The notes: a model not told the origin generated them from the sequence alone. A stretch of DNA of 64,000 nucleotides from Pseudomonas fluorescens (GCF_004683905.1 NZ_CP038438.1:1426001-1490000); one strand, 5' to 3'; counted from the stretch's first letter, positions 16,975 through 26,080 are shown. Numbers and translations are program-made.

Positions 16975-17541
16975 ATGACGCTGACTGCCACCACGTCCCA
17001 TACCGTCGGGCCGTACTACCACATCGGCCTGACCTGGCTGAACCGCGAAAATCTCGCGGTCGAACAAACCCTCGGCGAGCGCGTGGCGATCACCGGCCAA
17101 GTCGTTGACGGCAACGGCGATGTGGTCAACGACGCGATGCTCGAAGTCTGGCAGGCCAACGCCGCCGGCAAATACGCGCACCCGGAAGACGAGCAGGACA
17201 AACCGCTGGATCCGCACTTCGAAGGTTTTGGCCGGGTGCCGGTGGACGCCGAAGGGCGCTTCCGTTTCACCACGATCAAACCGGGCACGGTCGAAGGCCT
17301 GAAGGGCTCGACCCAGGCCCCGCATCTGGTGGTGCTGGTGTTTGCCCGTGGTCTGGTCAAGCACTTGCTGACACGCATCTACTTCGAAGGCGATCCGGCG
17401 AACGTCAATGATCCGCTGCTGGAATGTGTGCCGGCGGAGCGCCGCGGGACGTTGCTGGCGAAGCCGGATGCGGCGGGTGTGTATCAGTGGAATGTGATTT
17501 TGCAGGGCACTGAGGCGGAGACGGTGTTCTTCGATTATTGA
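16975..17541 (+). CDS. pcaG: Protocatechuate 3,4-dioxygenase alpha subunit
   Basis: 188 residues. Intradiol dioxygenase fold without iron ligands, as expected of the alpha chain; pairs with PcaH in the (alpha-beta-Fe)n enzyme. Conserved VGPYYHIGLTW at the N-terminus and MLEVWQANAAGKYAHP, parallel to PcaH. Slightly shorter than P. putida PcaG. Follows pcaH by one base, last gene of the IJFHG block; a dispersed repeat follows. Confidence 0.96.
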   Translation: MTLTATTSHTVGPYYHIGLTWLNRENLAVEQTLGERVAITGQVVDGNGDVVNDAMLEVWQANAAGKYAHPEDEQDKPLDPHFEGFGRVPVDAEGRFRFTTIKPGTVEGLKGSTQAPHLVVLVFARGLVKHLLTRIYFEGDPANVNDPLLECVPAERRGTLLAKPDAAGVYQWNVILQGTEAETVFFDY

Positions 17542-17568
17542 TCGCACCTCGTTCCATTGGAGTGAGTT

Positions 17569-17701
17569 TGTGGTGAGGGGATTTATCCCCGATGGGCTGC
17601 GAAGCAGCCCCAAGACCGGAGTTCACGGTGAAACTGACACACCGCGTCTGCCAGATTTGCGAGTGCTGCGCACTCGATCGGGGATGAATCCCCTCGCCAC
17701 A
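17569..17701. repeat. Dispersed inverted repeat (TGTGGCGAGGGGATTTATCCCCGA type)
   Basis: Arms 17569-17593 (TGTGGTGAGGGGATTTATCCC...) and 17677-17701 (ATCGGGGATGAATCCCCTCGCC...) are imperfect reverse complements around a 83-base centre that itself holds short G+C hairpins. A non-REP intergenic repeat class. It separates pcaG from pcaT. Confidence 0.85.
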
Positions 17702-17810
17702 AGCCCTCTTTCAGAGGAGGGGTTGTGTAATGCCTCGTGGATGTATCTGTGGAACGGGACTGTTGCGAAGTGTGTCTAGACTCTCACCTGTCCCTTCAGA
17801 GTAAAAAACA

Positions 17811-19106
17811 ATGACAACCACCACCGCTCATTACACCGGCGAGGAGCGCAGCAAGCGCATCTTCGCCATTGTCGGTGCCTCGTCCGGCAACCTGGTCGAA
17901 TGGTTCGACTTCTACGTCTACGCCTTCTGCGCGATCTATTTCGCCCCGGCGTTTTTCCCCTCCGACAACCCCACGGTGCAACTGGTCAACACGGCCGGGG
18001 TGTTCGCTGCCGGGTTTCTGATGCGCCCGATTGGCGGCTGGATTTTCGGGCGGCTGGCGGACAAGAAGGGCCGCAAGACCTCGATGATGATTTCGGTGCT
18101 GATGATGTGCTTCGGCTCCCTGCTCATCGCCTGTCTGCCGACTTACGCCAGCATCGGCGTCTGGGCACCGCTGCTGTTGCTGTTCGCGCGGCTGTTGCAA
18201 GGCCTGTCGGTGGGTGGCGAGTACGGCACCACCGCGACCTACATGAGTGAAGTCGCGCTCAAGGGCCAGCGCGGCTTTTTTGCCTCGTTCCAGTACGTGA
18301 CGCTGATTGGCGGGCAACTGCTGGCGGTGTCGCTGGTGGTGATCCTGCAACAGTTCCTCAGTGAAGATGAACTGCGTGCTTACGGCTGGCGCATTCCGTT
18401 TGTGGTCGGTGCGGTGGCGGCGGTGATTTCGCTGTTCCTGCGTCGCTCCCTGAAAGAAACCACCAGCAAGGAAATGCGCGAGAACAAGGACGCCGGCAGC
18501 ATCCGCGCGCTGTTCCGTGATCACAAAGCCGCGTTCATCACCGTGCTCGGTTACACCGCCGGTGGCTCGTTGATTTTCTACACCTTCACCACGTACATGC
18601 AGAAGTACCTGGTGAACACCGCCGGCATGCACGCCAAGACCGCCAGCTACATCATGACCGGCGCGCTGTTCCTGTACATGTGCATGCAGCCGCTGTTCGG
18701 CATGCTCGCCGACAAGATCGGCCGACGTAATTCGATGCTCTGGTTCGGCGCGCTCGGCACGCTGTTCACTGTGCCGATCCTGTTGAGCCTGAAAAGCATC
18801 AGCAGCCCGATTCTGGCCTTTGCGCTGATCACCGTGGCGCTGGCAATCGTCAGTTTCTACACCTCGATCAGCGGCCTGGTGAAAGCCGAAATGTTCCCGC
18901 CGGAAGTCCGCGCCCTCGGCGTCGGTCTGGCCTATGCGGTGGCCAACGCGATCTTCGGCGGTTCGGCCGAATACGTGGCCCTGAGCCTGAAGGCCGGGGG
19001 CATGGAAAACGCGTTCTACTGGTACGTCACGGTGATGATGGCGGTGGCGTTCCTGTTCAGCCTGCGCCTGCCGAAACAGGCGGCGTACTTGCACCACGAT
19101 CTGTAA
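17811..19106 (+). CDS. pcaT: Dicarboxylate/beta-ketoadipate MFS transporter PcaT
   Basis: 431 residues, metabolite:H+ symporter type MFS with 12 membrane segments. Signatures [14 protein letters not shown] in helix 1, [13 protein letters not shown] in loop 2-3, and [22 protein letters not shown]. PcaT in P. putida takes up beta-ketoadipate and longer dicarboxylic acids. Own upstream region of about 270 bases. Followed 46 bases later by pcaB on the same strand, so probably the first gene of pcaTBDC. Confidence 0.93.
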   Translation: MTTTTAHYTGEERSKRIFAIVGASSGNLVEWFDFYVYAFCAIYFAPAFFPSDNPTVQLVNTAGVFAAGFLMRPIGGWIFGRLADKKGRKTSMMISVLMMCFGSLLIACLPTYASIGVWAPLLLLFARLLQGLSVGGEYGTTATYMSEVALKGQRGFFASFQYVTLIGGQLLAVSLVVILQQFLSEDELRAYGWRIPFVVGAVAAVISLFLRRSLKETTSKEMRENKDAGSIRALFRDHKAAFITVLGYTAGGSLIFYTFTTYMQKYLVNTAGMHAKTASYIMTGALFLYMCMQPLFGMLADKIGRRNSMLWFGALGTLFTVPILLSLKSISSPILAFALITVALAIVSFYTSISGLVKAEMFPPEVRALGVGLAYAVANAIFGGSAEYVALSLKAGGMENAFYWYVTVMMAVAFLFSLRLPKQAAYLHHDL

Positions 19107-19152
19107 ACCGATGTGCGCGGGCCGCATTGGCCCGCGCCGGCAAGGACTGTTT

Positions 19153-20517
19153 ATGACTCAGCGACCGGGCAATCAATTGTTCGATGCCTACTTCACGGCC
19201 CGCGACATGCGCGAGGTGTTCTGCGATCAGGGCCGGGTGCAGGCGATGCTCGATTTCGAAGCGGCGCTGGCCCGTGCCGAGGCGCGGGTCGGGGTGATTC
19301 CGGCGTCTGCCGTGGCGCCGATTGCCGCCGCTTGCAATGCCGGTCTGTATGACTTCGCGGCGCTGGGCGAGGCGATTGCCACGGCCGGCAACTCGGCGAT
19401 TCCACTGGTCAAGGCATTGGGCAAGCAGATCGCCGCGAGCAGTGCCGAGGCCGAGCGCTATGTGCATTTGGGCGCTACCAGTCAGGACGTGATGGATTCC
19501 GGGCTGGTCCTGCAATTGCGGCAGGCGCTGGAGCTGATTGAAAGCGATCTGGCAGCGCTGGCCGATTCGCTCGCCACCCAAGCCCAACGGCATGCGGCGA
19601 CGCCACTGGCCGGGCGCACTTGGCTGCAGCACGCCACGCCCGTGACCCTCGGGATGAAGATTGCCGGTTGGCTCGGCGCGGTAACCCGCAGCCGTCAGCG
19701 TCTGCGCGAACTCAAACCACGGCTGCTGGTGCTGCAATTCGGCGGTGCTTCCGGCACCCTCGCGGCGCTCGGCGAGCAAGCGCTGCCGATCGCGCAGGCG
19801 CTGGCCGAAGAGCTGCAACTGAGCTTGCCGGAACAACCGTGGCACACCCAGCGTGATCGCATCGTCGAGTTCGGCGCGGTACTCGGTTTGATCGCCGGCA
19901 GCCTCGGCAAGCTCGGGCGCGACGTCAGTCTGTTGATGCAGACCGAAGCGGCGGAAGTGTTCGAGCCGTCGGCACCGGGCAAGGGCGGTTCCTCGACCAT
20001 GCCGCACAAGCGCAATCCGGTCGGCGCGGCGGTGTTGATCGGCGCGGCGACCCGGGTCCCGGGGCTGGTCTCGACGTTGTTCAGCGCCATGCCTCAGGAG
20101 CATGAACGCAGCCTCGGCCTGTGGCATGCCGAATGGGAAACCCTGCCGGAGATCTGCTGCCTGGTGTCCGGTGCGCTGCAACAGGCGCGCCTGCTGGCCG
20201 ATGGTCTGGAAGTCGACGCCGAACGCATGGCGCGCAATCTCCAATTGACCCAAGGCCTGGTGCTGGCCGAGGCGGTGAGCATCGTCCTCGCGCAACGGGT
20301 CGGTCGCGACACCGCGCACCATTTGCTCGAACAATGCTGCAAACGCGCGGTGGCCGAACAGCGCCACCTGCGTGCGGTGCTCGGCGACGAGCCGCAAGTG
20401 ACCGCCGAACTGAGCAGCACCGAACTCGATCATCTGCTCGACCCCGCGCATTACCTCGGCCAGGCGCAAGCCTGGGTCGAGCGCGCAGTGGCCGAACACA
20501 ACGCATTGTCTGTCTGA
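19153..20517 (+). CDS. pcaB: 3-carboxy-cis,cis-muconate cycloisomerase PcaB
   Basis: 454 residues, fumarase/aspartase superfamily. Converts 3-carboxymuconate to 4-carboxymuconolactone. The superfamily signature GKGGSSTMPHKRNP is at about 276-289, and HLGATSQDVMDSG supplies the other conserved active-site block. ATG at 19153 after CAAGGACTG; the upstream in-frame extension to 19111 is not supported. 12 bases before pcaD. Confidence 0.95.
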   Translation: MTQRPGNQLFDAYFTARDMREVFCDQGRVQAMLDFEAALARAEARVGVIPASAVAPIAAACNAGLYDFAALGEAIATAGNSAIPLVKALGKQIAASSAEAERYVHLGATSQDVMDSGLVLQLRQALELIESDLAALADSLATQAQRHAATPLAGRTWLQHATPVTLGMKIAGWLGAVTRSRQRLRELKPRLLVLQFGGASGTLAALGEQALPIAQALAEELQLSLPEQPWHTQRDRIVEFGAVLGLIAGSLGKLGRDVSLLMQTEAAEVFEPSAPGKGGSSTMPHKRNPVGAAVLIGAATRVPGLVSTLFSAMPQEHERSLGLWHAEWETLPEICCLVSGALQQARLLADGLEVDAERMARNLQLTQGLVLAEAVSIVLAQRVGRDTAHHLLEQCCKRAVAEQRHLRAVLGDEPQVTAELSSTELDHLLDPAHYLGQAQAWVERAVAEHNALSV

Positions 20518-20529
20518 AAGGAGAGGGCT

Positions 20530-21321
20530 GTGGCTTTCGTTCAACTCGCCGATGGCGAACTGCATTACGTTATTGAAGGCCCGGTCGACGCACCGGTGCT
20601 GGTGCTGTCCAACTCGCTGGGCACCGACCTGCACATGTGGGACGCGCAGATGCCGGCATTCACCGAGCATTTCCGGGTGCTGCGTTTCGACACCCGTGGT
20701 CACGGCCAGTCGCTGGTGACGCCGGGGCCTTACAGCATCGAGCAACTGGGCCGCGACGTGCTCGGCTTGCTGGATGCGCTGCACATCGAACGCGCGCATT
20801 TCTGCGGATTGTCGATGGGCGGGTTGATCGGCCAGTGGCTGGGGATCAATGCCGGTCATCGTCTGCACAAATTGATCGTGTGCAACACCGCCGCGAAGAT
20901 CGGCGACCCGTCGGTGTGGAATCCGCGCATCGAAACCGTGTTGCGTGATGGCCCGGCAGCGATGGTCGCATTGCGTGATGCGTCGATTGCCCGTTGGTTC
21001 ACGCCTGATTTTTCCGCTGCCAATCCGGCCGCGGCGAAGAAAATTACCGACATGCTCGCGGCGACTTCGCCTGAAGGTTATGCGGCCAATTGCGCGGCGG
21101 TGCGCGATGCCGATTTCCGTGAGCAACTGGCCTCGATCAACCTGCCGCTTCTGGTGATCGCGGGTACCGAAGATGCGGTGACGCCACCGTCCGGCGGGCA
21201 TTTCATTCAGGAGCATGTGCGCGGCGCCGAGTACGCCGAGTTCTATGCTGCGCACCTGTCCAACGTGCAGGCCGGTGCCGCTTTCAGTGATCGTGTGTTG
21301 GCGTTTCTGAACGCTCAGTGA
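20530..21321 (+). CDS. pcaD: 3-oxoadipate enol-lactonase PcaD
   Basis: 263 residues, alpha/beta hydrolase. Hydrolyses beta-ketoadipate enol-lactone to beta-ketoadipate. Nucleophile elbow FCGLSMGGLIG gives the catalytic serine at about residue 97; the histidine is in AAHLSNVQAG near the C-terminus. Starts with GTG at 20530 behind AAAGGAGAG. Separate protein, not the PcaL fusion with PcaC. Confidence 0.95.
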   Translation: MAFVQLADGELHYVIEGPVDAPVLVLSNSLGTDLHMWDAQMPAFTEHFRVLRFDTRGHGQSLVTPGPYSIEQLGRDVLGLLDALHIERAHFCGLSMGGLIGQWLGINAGHRLHKLIVCNTAAKIGDPSVWNPRIETVLRDGPAAMVALRDASIARWFTPDFSAANPAAAKKITDMLAATSPEGYAANCAAVRDADFREQLASINLPLLVIAGTEDAVTPPSGGHFIQEHVRGAEYAEFYAAHLSNVQAGAAFSDRVLAFLNAQ

Positions 21322-21331
21322 GGGGAAGTTT

Positions 21332-21724
21332 GTGGACGAGAAACAACGTTACGACGAAGGCCTGCAAGTACGCCGCGCGGTATTGGGCGATGCCCACGTT
21401 GATCGCAGCCTGAATGCGCTGACCGAGTTCAACTCGGAATTCCAGGAGATGATCACGCGTCACGCCTGGGGCGATATCTGGACCCGCCCGGGCCTGCCAC
21501 GGCACACGCGCAGCCTGATCACCATCGCCATGCTGATCGGGATGAACCGCGAGGCTGAGCTGAAATTGCATCTGCGTGCGGCGGCCAACAACGGTGTGAG
21601 CCGGAGCGAGATCAAGGAAGTGATCATGCAGAGCGCGATTTATTGCGGGATCCCGGCGGCGAATGCCACGTTTCATCTGGCGGAGTCGGTGTGGGATGAG
21701 CTGGGAGTCGAATCCCGGGAGTGA
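21332..21724 (+). CDS. pcaC: 4-carboxymuconolactone decarboxylase PcaC
   Basis: 130 residues, carboxymuconolactone decarboxylase family. Removes CO2 to give beta-ketoadipate enol-lactone. Conserved blocks: EFNSEFQEMITRHAWGDIWTRPGL, MLIGMNREAELKLHL and IMQSAIYCGIPAANATFH. GTG start at 21332 with AGGGGAAG ribosome site, 10 bases after pcaD. Last gene of the cluster; a REP pair follows. Confidence 0.95.
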   Translation: MDEKQRYDEGLQVRRAVLGDAHVDRSLNALTEFNSEFQEMITRHAWGDIWTRPGLPRHTRSLITIAMLIGMNREAELKLHLRAAANNGVSRSEIKEVIMQSAIYCGIPAANATFHLAESVWDELGVESRE

Positions 21725-21740
21725 TGGTGCCTGAACTGAC

Positions 21741-21813
21741 GCCTTCGCGAGCAAGCCCGCTCCCACATTTAGAATGCATTTCCCTGTGGGAGCGGGCTTG
21801 CTCGCGAAAGCGG
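21741..21813. repeat. REP element pair (inverted)
   Basis: Inverted REP copies between the convergent pcaC and methyltransferase genes. Confidence 0.92.
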
Positions 21814-21846
21814 CAGACGCCGTGATGCATCAATCAGCACAGACAC

Positions 21847-22665
21847 TCAGACCTTGGCGACAATGAAAATCCGCTTGAACGGAAACAGAGTCTGCCCGTT
21901 TTTCTCGGGCGGGTAATGCTTATGCACCCGCATCAGGTAGTGGTAGATAAACCGCGCCTGTTCCTGTGACGTCAGCGTCTGCATCACCGGCCGCAGCGCC
22001 GAGACCTTCACCCAGTCGTACACCGGCGATTTGCCGCCAACCACCTGCAATTGCTCGGTTTCCCAGATCTCCAGCGACGTGGTCAGCGGCGCGAGCAAGC
22101 GATAGTAGTCCTCCAGTGTCAACAACGGCCGCGCCGCCATGCATCGGCGCAGTTGCGGTGTGCCGATGGGGGTGTGTCCCGGTCCGGCATGGTTGAGGGT
22201 GTCGAGCATCAGTCGATACCACAAGGCATCGCGCCAGTCCGGCATGTGCACCGCCAGACAGCCACCGGGGCGCAGATACCCCAGCAGGCGCGGCAGCAGG
22301 TGTTGATGATCGCCAATGAAATGCAGCACCGCCGCCGCGAGCAGCAGATCGGCCGGTTGTTCGGGTTGCCAGTCGAGCAGGTCGCACTCTTGCCATTGAG
22401 CGTTGATCGGCAGGCACCGGGCCTGATCAAGCATCTGCCGCGAGCTGTCGACACCCAGCAACTGCGCACGCGGCCAGCGCTCGGCCAGCAGTTGAGTGGC
22501 GATGCCGGTGCCGCAGCCCAGGTCACAAATTCTTCTGGGGTCGGGCAGATCGATACGGTCGAGCAATTCGTTGACCGGGCGTTGCCTGAGACGGGAAAAC
22601 TGCTGGTACGCCTTGGCGTCCCAGTGGGTGCAGGCGTTCCCTGCCGTTTCGAGTTTGGCGCTCAT
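21847..22665 (-). CDS. SAM-dependent methyltransferase, trans-aconitate methyltransferase-like
   Basis: 272 residues. Class I methyltransferase: motif I DLGCGTGIATQLL near residue 50, acidic LLGVDSSRQML in motif II, then a region with HMPDWRDALWYRLM typical of Tam-like proteins, which methylate small carboxylic acids. Start taken at the ATG at 22665 (MSAKLETAG) with a GAGG-containing leader; a longer frame from 22704 would overlap the preceding gene. Last gene of a three-gene unit with DUF1641 and an SQR-like flavoprotein. Substrate not predictable. Confidence 0.8.
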   Translation of the reverse strand: MSAKLETAGNACTHWDAKAYQQFSRLRQRPVNELLDRIDLPDPRRICDLGCGTGIATQLLAERWPRAQLLGVDSSRQMLDQARCLPINAQWQECDLLDWQPEQPADLLLAAAVLHFIGDHQHLLPRLLGYLRPGGCLAVHMPDWRDALWYRLMLDTLNHAGPGHTPIGTPQLRRCMAARPLLTLEDYYRLLAPLTTSLEIWETEQLQVVGGKSPVYDWVKVSALRPVMQTLTSQEQARFIYHYLMRVHKHYPPEKNGQTLFPFKRIFIVAKV

Positions 22666-22687
22666 GAGGAGGTCCTCTCTGGCGGAT

Positions 22688-23044
22688 TTACAGTTGTCGT
22701 CCAATGACGTTGAGGGTTTTCAGGACAACGGCCACGCCTTTGCGTGTGTCCTCTTCATTCAGCAGTTTGAGCAACGCCAGAGTGCCCGGCGCCGCTGACT
22801 GTGCCGATACTTCGGCTTTGGCCACGCGCACTGCATTACTGACTGTCCAGGTGGCGGCTGTGCCGCTCTCGAACAATTGCGCGAGTTTTTCCACCATGGC
22901 CGCGTCGAGCAGATCGGCGATATCGGAAACCAGGGAAAGCAGGTCGACAATATTCTCCAGGCGTCCGCCATCGATTAACGGTTGCAGTTTTGCCATCAAG
23001 GCAGTGAACCCGGGCGTGCCTGACATTTCCTTGGGCATGTTCAT
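22688..23044 (-). CDS. DUF1641 family protein
   Basis: 118 residues from the ATG at 23044, which has a GGGAGGAG ribosome site 9 bases upstream. A second in-frame ATG (MPKEM) lies two codons in. The domain runs most of the length: helical VDLLSLVSDIADLLDAAMVEKLAQLFESG and ALLKLLNEEDTRKGVAVVLKTL. DUF1641 proteins often sit beside SQR-like flavoproteins or formate dehydrogenase genes and are suspected partner subunits. 26 bases after the flavoprotein gene. Confidence 0.85.
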   Translation of the reverse strand: MNMPKEMSGTPGFTALMAKLQPLIDGGRLENIVDLLSLVSDIADLLDAAMVEKLAQLFESGTAATWTVSNAVRVAKAEVSAQSAAPGTLALLKLLNEEDTRKGVAVVLKTLNVIGRQL

Positions 23045-23070
23045 GAGCAATCACTCCTCCCTGTGCAGGG

Positions 23071-24261
23071 TCAAAGCATTCCCCGGGCCACCGCCCAGTA
23101 AAGACCGCGATTGAAACCGTTTCTGAGCAGACCGCCCAATTTGGTCGGGGGTGTCGGCAACACATCGTGGGCGTAGTCGTACCACAGTGGCATCCCGGCA
23201 TTCAGGCCCATTTGGGCTACCGCCTGTACCCGACCGTCGTATACCGAGTTGGGTGCGCCAAGACGGATCTGGGCGGTGATGTTGTTGGCGATCACCGGCG
23301 CCTGGTTATGACAGGCGCCGCCGGCCTTGCTGACCGGCAGGTCGACGGTGTCGCCGATCACGTAGACATTCTCCAGACCGTAGACCTGCAGCGTTTCGTG
23401 ATTGGTCGGCAGCCATCCTTCATCATTGGCGGCGTGTGAGATGCCGCACTCACGCACCACCTCGACGGCCTGGATGGGTGGAGTAGCCATCAGAATAGTG
23501 AAGGGTTGCTCATCGCCCTCGGCTGAGTAGGCGATTTTTGCATCAGGATCCACATGGCTCAGGGTGAAGCCGCGCTGAAATTGAATGTTTTTCCGGGCAA
23601 AAATGCTCGGCAGAATTTCACCCGTGGGGCGCTGCAAGAACAGACAATTGCGCAATAGCTGGGCAACCGTCGGGTAGGTGTAGATGATTTCCACTTGCTC
23701 GCGAACGCCCCGGCGACGCAACAAGTCATCCAGCATCAATGTCGTTTCCACGGGCGCGATTCCGCATTGGTGCGGGACGTTCGGTGTCTGCGGGAAGGAC
23801 ACGGTAATGAAAATCCGGCCTTTTTCGATGGTGTTCAGGCGTTGCGCCAACTGCCGGGCAGCAAGGTATTGATAGAAGTGGTCGCCGGCTTCTTGCAGAC
23901 CCTCGATGCGTTCCGGCGCCGGCACGCAGCCGGTGGCGATCACCAGAAAATCATAGTCGAAGCGCTTGCCGTTACGGGTGCGCAATTGCTGCCCGGGAAA
24001 GTCGAAACGGGTGACTTCTTCAACGTGGAAACTGATTTCCGGGCGCAACAAAGAGCGTTCCGGACGTTTGAGTTCCTCTTCGAAGAACTGACTGAACGCC
24101 ACGTACATGAACGCAGGTTTGTAGTAATGATCGGGGGAACTGGACAGTAATGTGATCGAGACGTCGCCGCGTAGAACTTCGGGATACAGCTTGCCGACCA
24201 GTTGATTGGCCAGCATGGTTCCACCTACACCGCCACCGACGATAACTATTCGCTTGCTCAT
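23071..24261 (-). CDS. SQR-like FAD-dependent pyridine nucleotide-disulfide oxidoreductase
   Basis: 396 residues. N-terminal FAD-binding IVIVGGGVGGTMLANQL, central YDFLVIATGCVPAPERIEGL (second dinucleotide fold), C-terminal VYVIGDTVDLPVSKAGGACHNQAP (FAD/quinone side). This pattern is that of the sulfide:quinone oxidoreductase/NDH-2-like group. ATG at 24261 behind GGAGGTCAG. Few cysteines are conserved at the usual SQR disulfide positions (C175 region and ACHNQ), so true sulfide oxidation is uncertain. First gene of the operon with DUF1641 and a methyltransferase. Confidence 0.85.
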   Translation of the reverse strand: MSKRIVIVGGGVGGTMLANQLVGKLYPEVLRGDVSITLLSSSPDHYYKPAFMYVAFSQFFEEELKRPERSLLRPEISFHVEEVTRFDFPGQQLRTRNGKRFDYDFLVIATGCVPAPERIEGLQEAGDHFYQYLAARQLAQRLNTIEKGRIFITVSFPQTPNVPHQCGIAPVETTLMLDDLLRRRGVREQVEIIYTYPTVAQLLRNCLFLQRPTGEILPSIFARKNIQFQRGFTLSHVDPDAKIAYSAEGDEQPFTILMATPPIQAVEVVRECGISHAANDEGWLPTNHETLQVYGLENVYVIGDTVDLPVSKAGGACHNQAPVIANNITAQIRLGAPNSVYDGRVQAVAQMGLNAGMPLWYDYAHDVLPTPPTKLGGLLRNGFNRGLYWAVARGML

Positions 24262-24448
24262 ACCTGACCTCCGTGGCCAAGGCAGCTTCGCGTACAGCAT
24301 CCGGAGATAACGGAAGAAAACTAAGGGCTCCTACAGCAGGCTGGAGAATTTACACACTCTGTTGACTGTATCTGCGCCTCGACAAATCGCCAGTCCGGCT
24401 GACCAGTGGTTGATGCCGGCGCCGCTCGTGCAGCGCCGGCGTGCGGGT

Positions 24449-25708
24449 TCAGAGCAGGCTGATCGGATAGCTGATGATCAGGCGGTTCTCGTCGAACTCG
24501 TTGTTGCTGAAATCGCGGCGCATGGTCGAGTTGCGCCAGCGCACGTTGAGGTCGCGCAGGGCGCCGCTCTGTACGGTGTAGCCCAGTTCCGATTCGCGGC
24601 CCCATTCCTTGCCATCGGTGATGGTTCCGGTGTGCACGTTGTCGCCGCTGATGTAGCGGTTCATCAGGGTCAGGCCGGGGATGCCCAGGGCGGCGAAGTT
24701 GTAGTCGTGGCGCACCTGCCAGGAGCGTTCCTGAGCGTTGTCGTAGCTGGCGTTGTAACTGTCGTTGGCGAGGGTGCCGCCGCTGGTGCCGTTGACGCGC
24801 ATCCAGGCGCTGTCGCCGGTGAGTTTTTGCAGGCCGACGTAGAAGGTGTTGCCGCCGTAGCGGGCCGAGAACATCCCCGACCAGGTCTTGTTGTCGAGTT
24901 CGCCGGCGCGGGCGCTGCCGTCGTCCTTGCCGTAGAAGAAGCCGAGGTTGGCGCCCAGCGTCCAGTCGCCGAGTGGCTGGCTGTGAGTCAGGTTGAGGTA
25001 TTGCTGGCTGTAGATGTCCTTGAGTTCGGCGTTCCACAGGCCGATCTGCGTGCGTTTTTCGTTGAAAACGTACTCGCCGCCCTGAAAGTTGAAGCGATCG
25101 GAGGTGAACGCCGCTTTGCCGAACATCGACATGTCGCTCATGCTGCTGTCATCGCGCGGACTGTTGGCGCGGAACTGCCCGCCATACAGGGTCAGGCCGT
25201 TGATTTCCTTTGAGGTGATCTGCCCGCCACGGAAGGTTTGCGGCAGCGAACGGCCGTCGTCCGAACGCAGGATCGGCAGCACCGGCATCCATTCGCCGAC
25301 CTTGATTTCGGTCTGCGACAGTTTGGCCTTGAACGCGACGTTGGTGCGGCCGAAGTTGTCCGCCGGTCGCCCGTCGTGATCCAGCGGCAGCAGTTGCGTG
25401 CCACCGGTGCCTTTGCCACCATCGAGCTTCACCGAGTACAGGCCGAGCACGTCCATGCCGAAGCCAACGGTGCCTTGGGTGAAGCCGGATTTGGCGTCGA
25501 GGATGAAGTTCTGCGTCCACTCTTCAGCCTTGCCCTGAGCCTTGGTCGGGTTGGTGAAGTTGCGGTTGATGTAGAAGTTGCGCAGGTTGAGGTTGACCTT
25601 GGCACCTTCGACGAAACCGGCTTCTTCGGCTGCGGCGGGGAGGGCGACGCCGGTCAGGGCCAGGGCGATCAGGCCGGGGAGTGCGTACGGCGCAGTTGGA
25701 TGAGTCAT
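24449..25708 (-). CDS. OprD-family outer-membrane porin, probably for aromatic or dicarboxylic acids
   Basis: 419 residues from the ATG at 25708. A signal peptide (about residues 1-28, ending PAAAEE) is followed by GFVEGAKVNLNLRNFYINR, the standard OprD-family N-terminus. 18-stranded beta-barrel family; alternating hydrophobic strands continue to the C-terminal ISYPISLL. OprD members admit basic amino acids (OccD) or aromatic and carboxylic acids (OccK). The substrate class is inferred from a PcaR box upstream and proximity to the pca cluster. An inverted repeat at 24415-24440 follows the stop. Confidence 0.88.
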   Translation of the reverse strand: MTHPTAPYALPGLIALALTGVALPAAAEEAGFVEGAKVNLNLRNFYINRNFTNPTKAQGKAEEWTQNFILDAKSGFTQGTVGFGMDVLGLYSVKLDGGKGTGGTQLLPLDHDGRPADNFGRTNVAFKAKLSQTEIKVGEWMPVLPILRSDDGRSLPQTFRGGQITSKEINGLTLYGGQFRANSPRDDSSMSDMSMFGKAAFTSDRFNFQGGEYVFNEKRTQIGLWNAELKDIYSQQYLNLTHSQPLGDWTLGANLGFFYGKDDGSARAGELDNKTWSGMFSARYGGNTFYVGLQKLTGDSAWMRVNGTSGGTLANDSYNASYDNAQERSWQVRHDYNFAALGIPGLTLMNRYISGDNVHTGTITDGKEWGRESELGYTVQSGALRDLNVRWRNSTMRRDFSNNEFDENRLIISYPISLL

Positions 25709-25921
25709 CGCAGGGTCTCTTGTTATTTTTTTTAGGTCGAACAGAGCCGTTGCCGCCATTTTCGGGGCGGGCACGAGCTTGCAGAATCAGGGATGAAGCG
25801 GCGGCGATCAGCCGGACGGGACAGGGCGCGGGAGCATGGTGTCGAACCTGTTGTTATTGGTTTTGTGGAGCGAATGGTGCGGGGGGCGATGGGCGGGATT
25901 CAATCGGGCAAAGCGGGTTTT

Positions 25922-25936
25922 GGGCGATTATCGAAC
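25922..25936 (-). promoter_or_regulatory. PcaR operator upstream of the OprD porin gene
   Basis: On the minus strand reads GTTCGATAATCGCCC, identical over 15 bases to the site at 10539-10553 upstream of pcaR, and oriented toward the porin gene 214 bases downstream. No other 15-base copy was noticed in the window. Confidence 0.8.
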
Positions 25937-25973
25937 GCAAGATTGAGCCGGGTTTTTTCTCGCGTCTATCAGG

Positions 25974-26049
25974 GCCTCTTCGCGAGCAAGCCCGCTCCCA
26001 CAGGAAAATGCATTCCAAAAGTGGGAGCGGGCTTGCTCGCGAAGAGGCC
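25974..26049. repeat. REP element pair (inverted)
   Basis: Facing REP copies with outer GCCTCTTCGCGAGC/GCTCGCGAAGAGGC extensions, in the region between the porin promoter and the emhC terminator. Confidence 0.92.
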
Positions 26050-26080
26050 GGCTCAGACGCCACAATATTTCTGACAGGCA

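Noticed and set aside
24415..24440. GCCGGCGC inverted repeat downstream of the porin as a terminator
   Set aside because: Stem of 8 bp is good but no T run follows on the minus strand; too weak to call.
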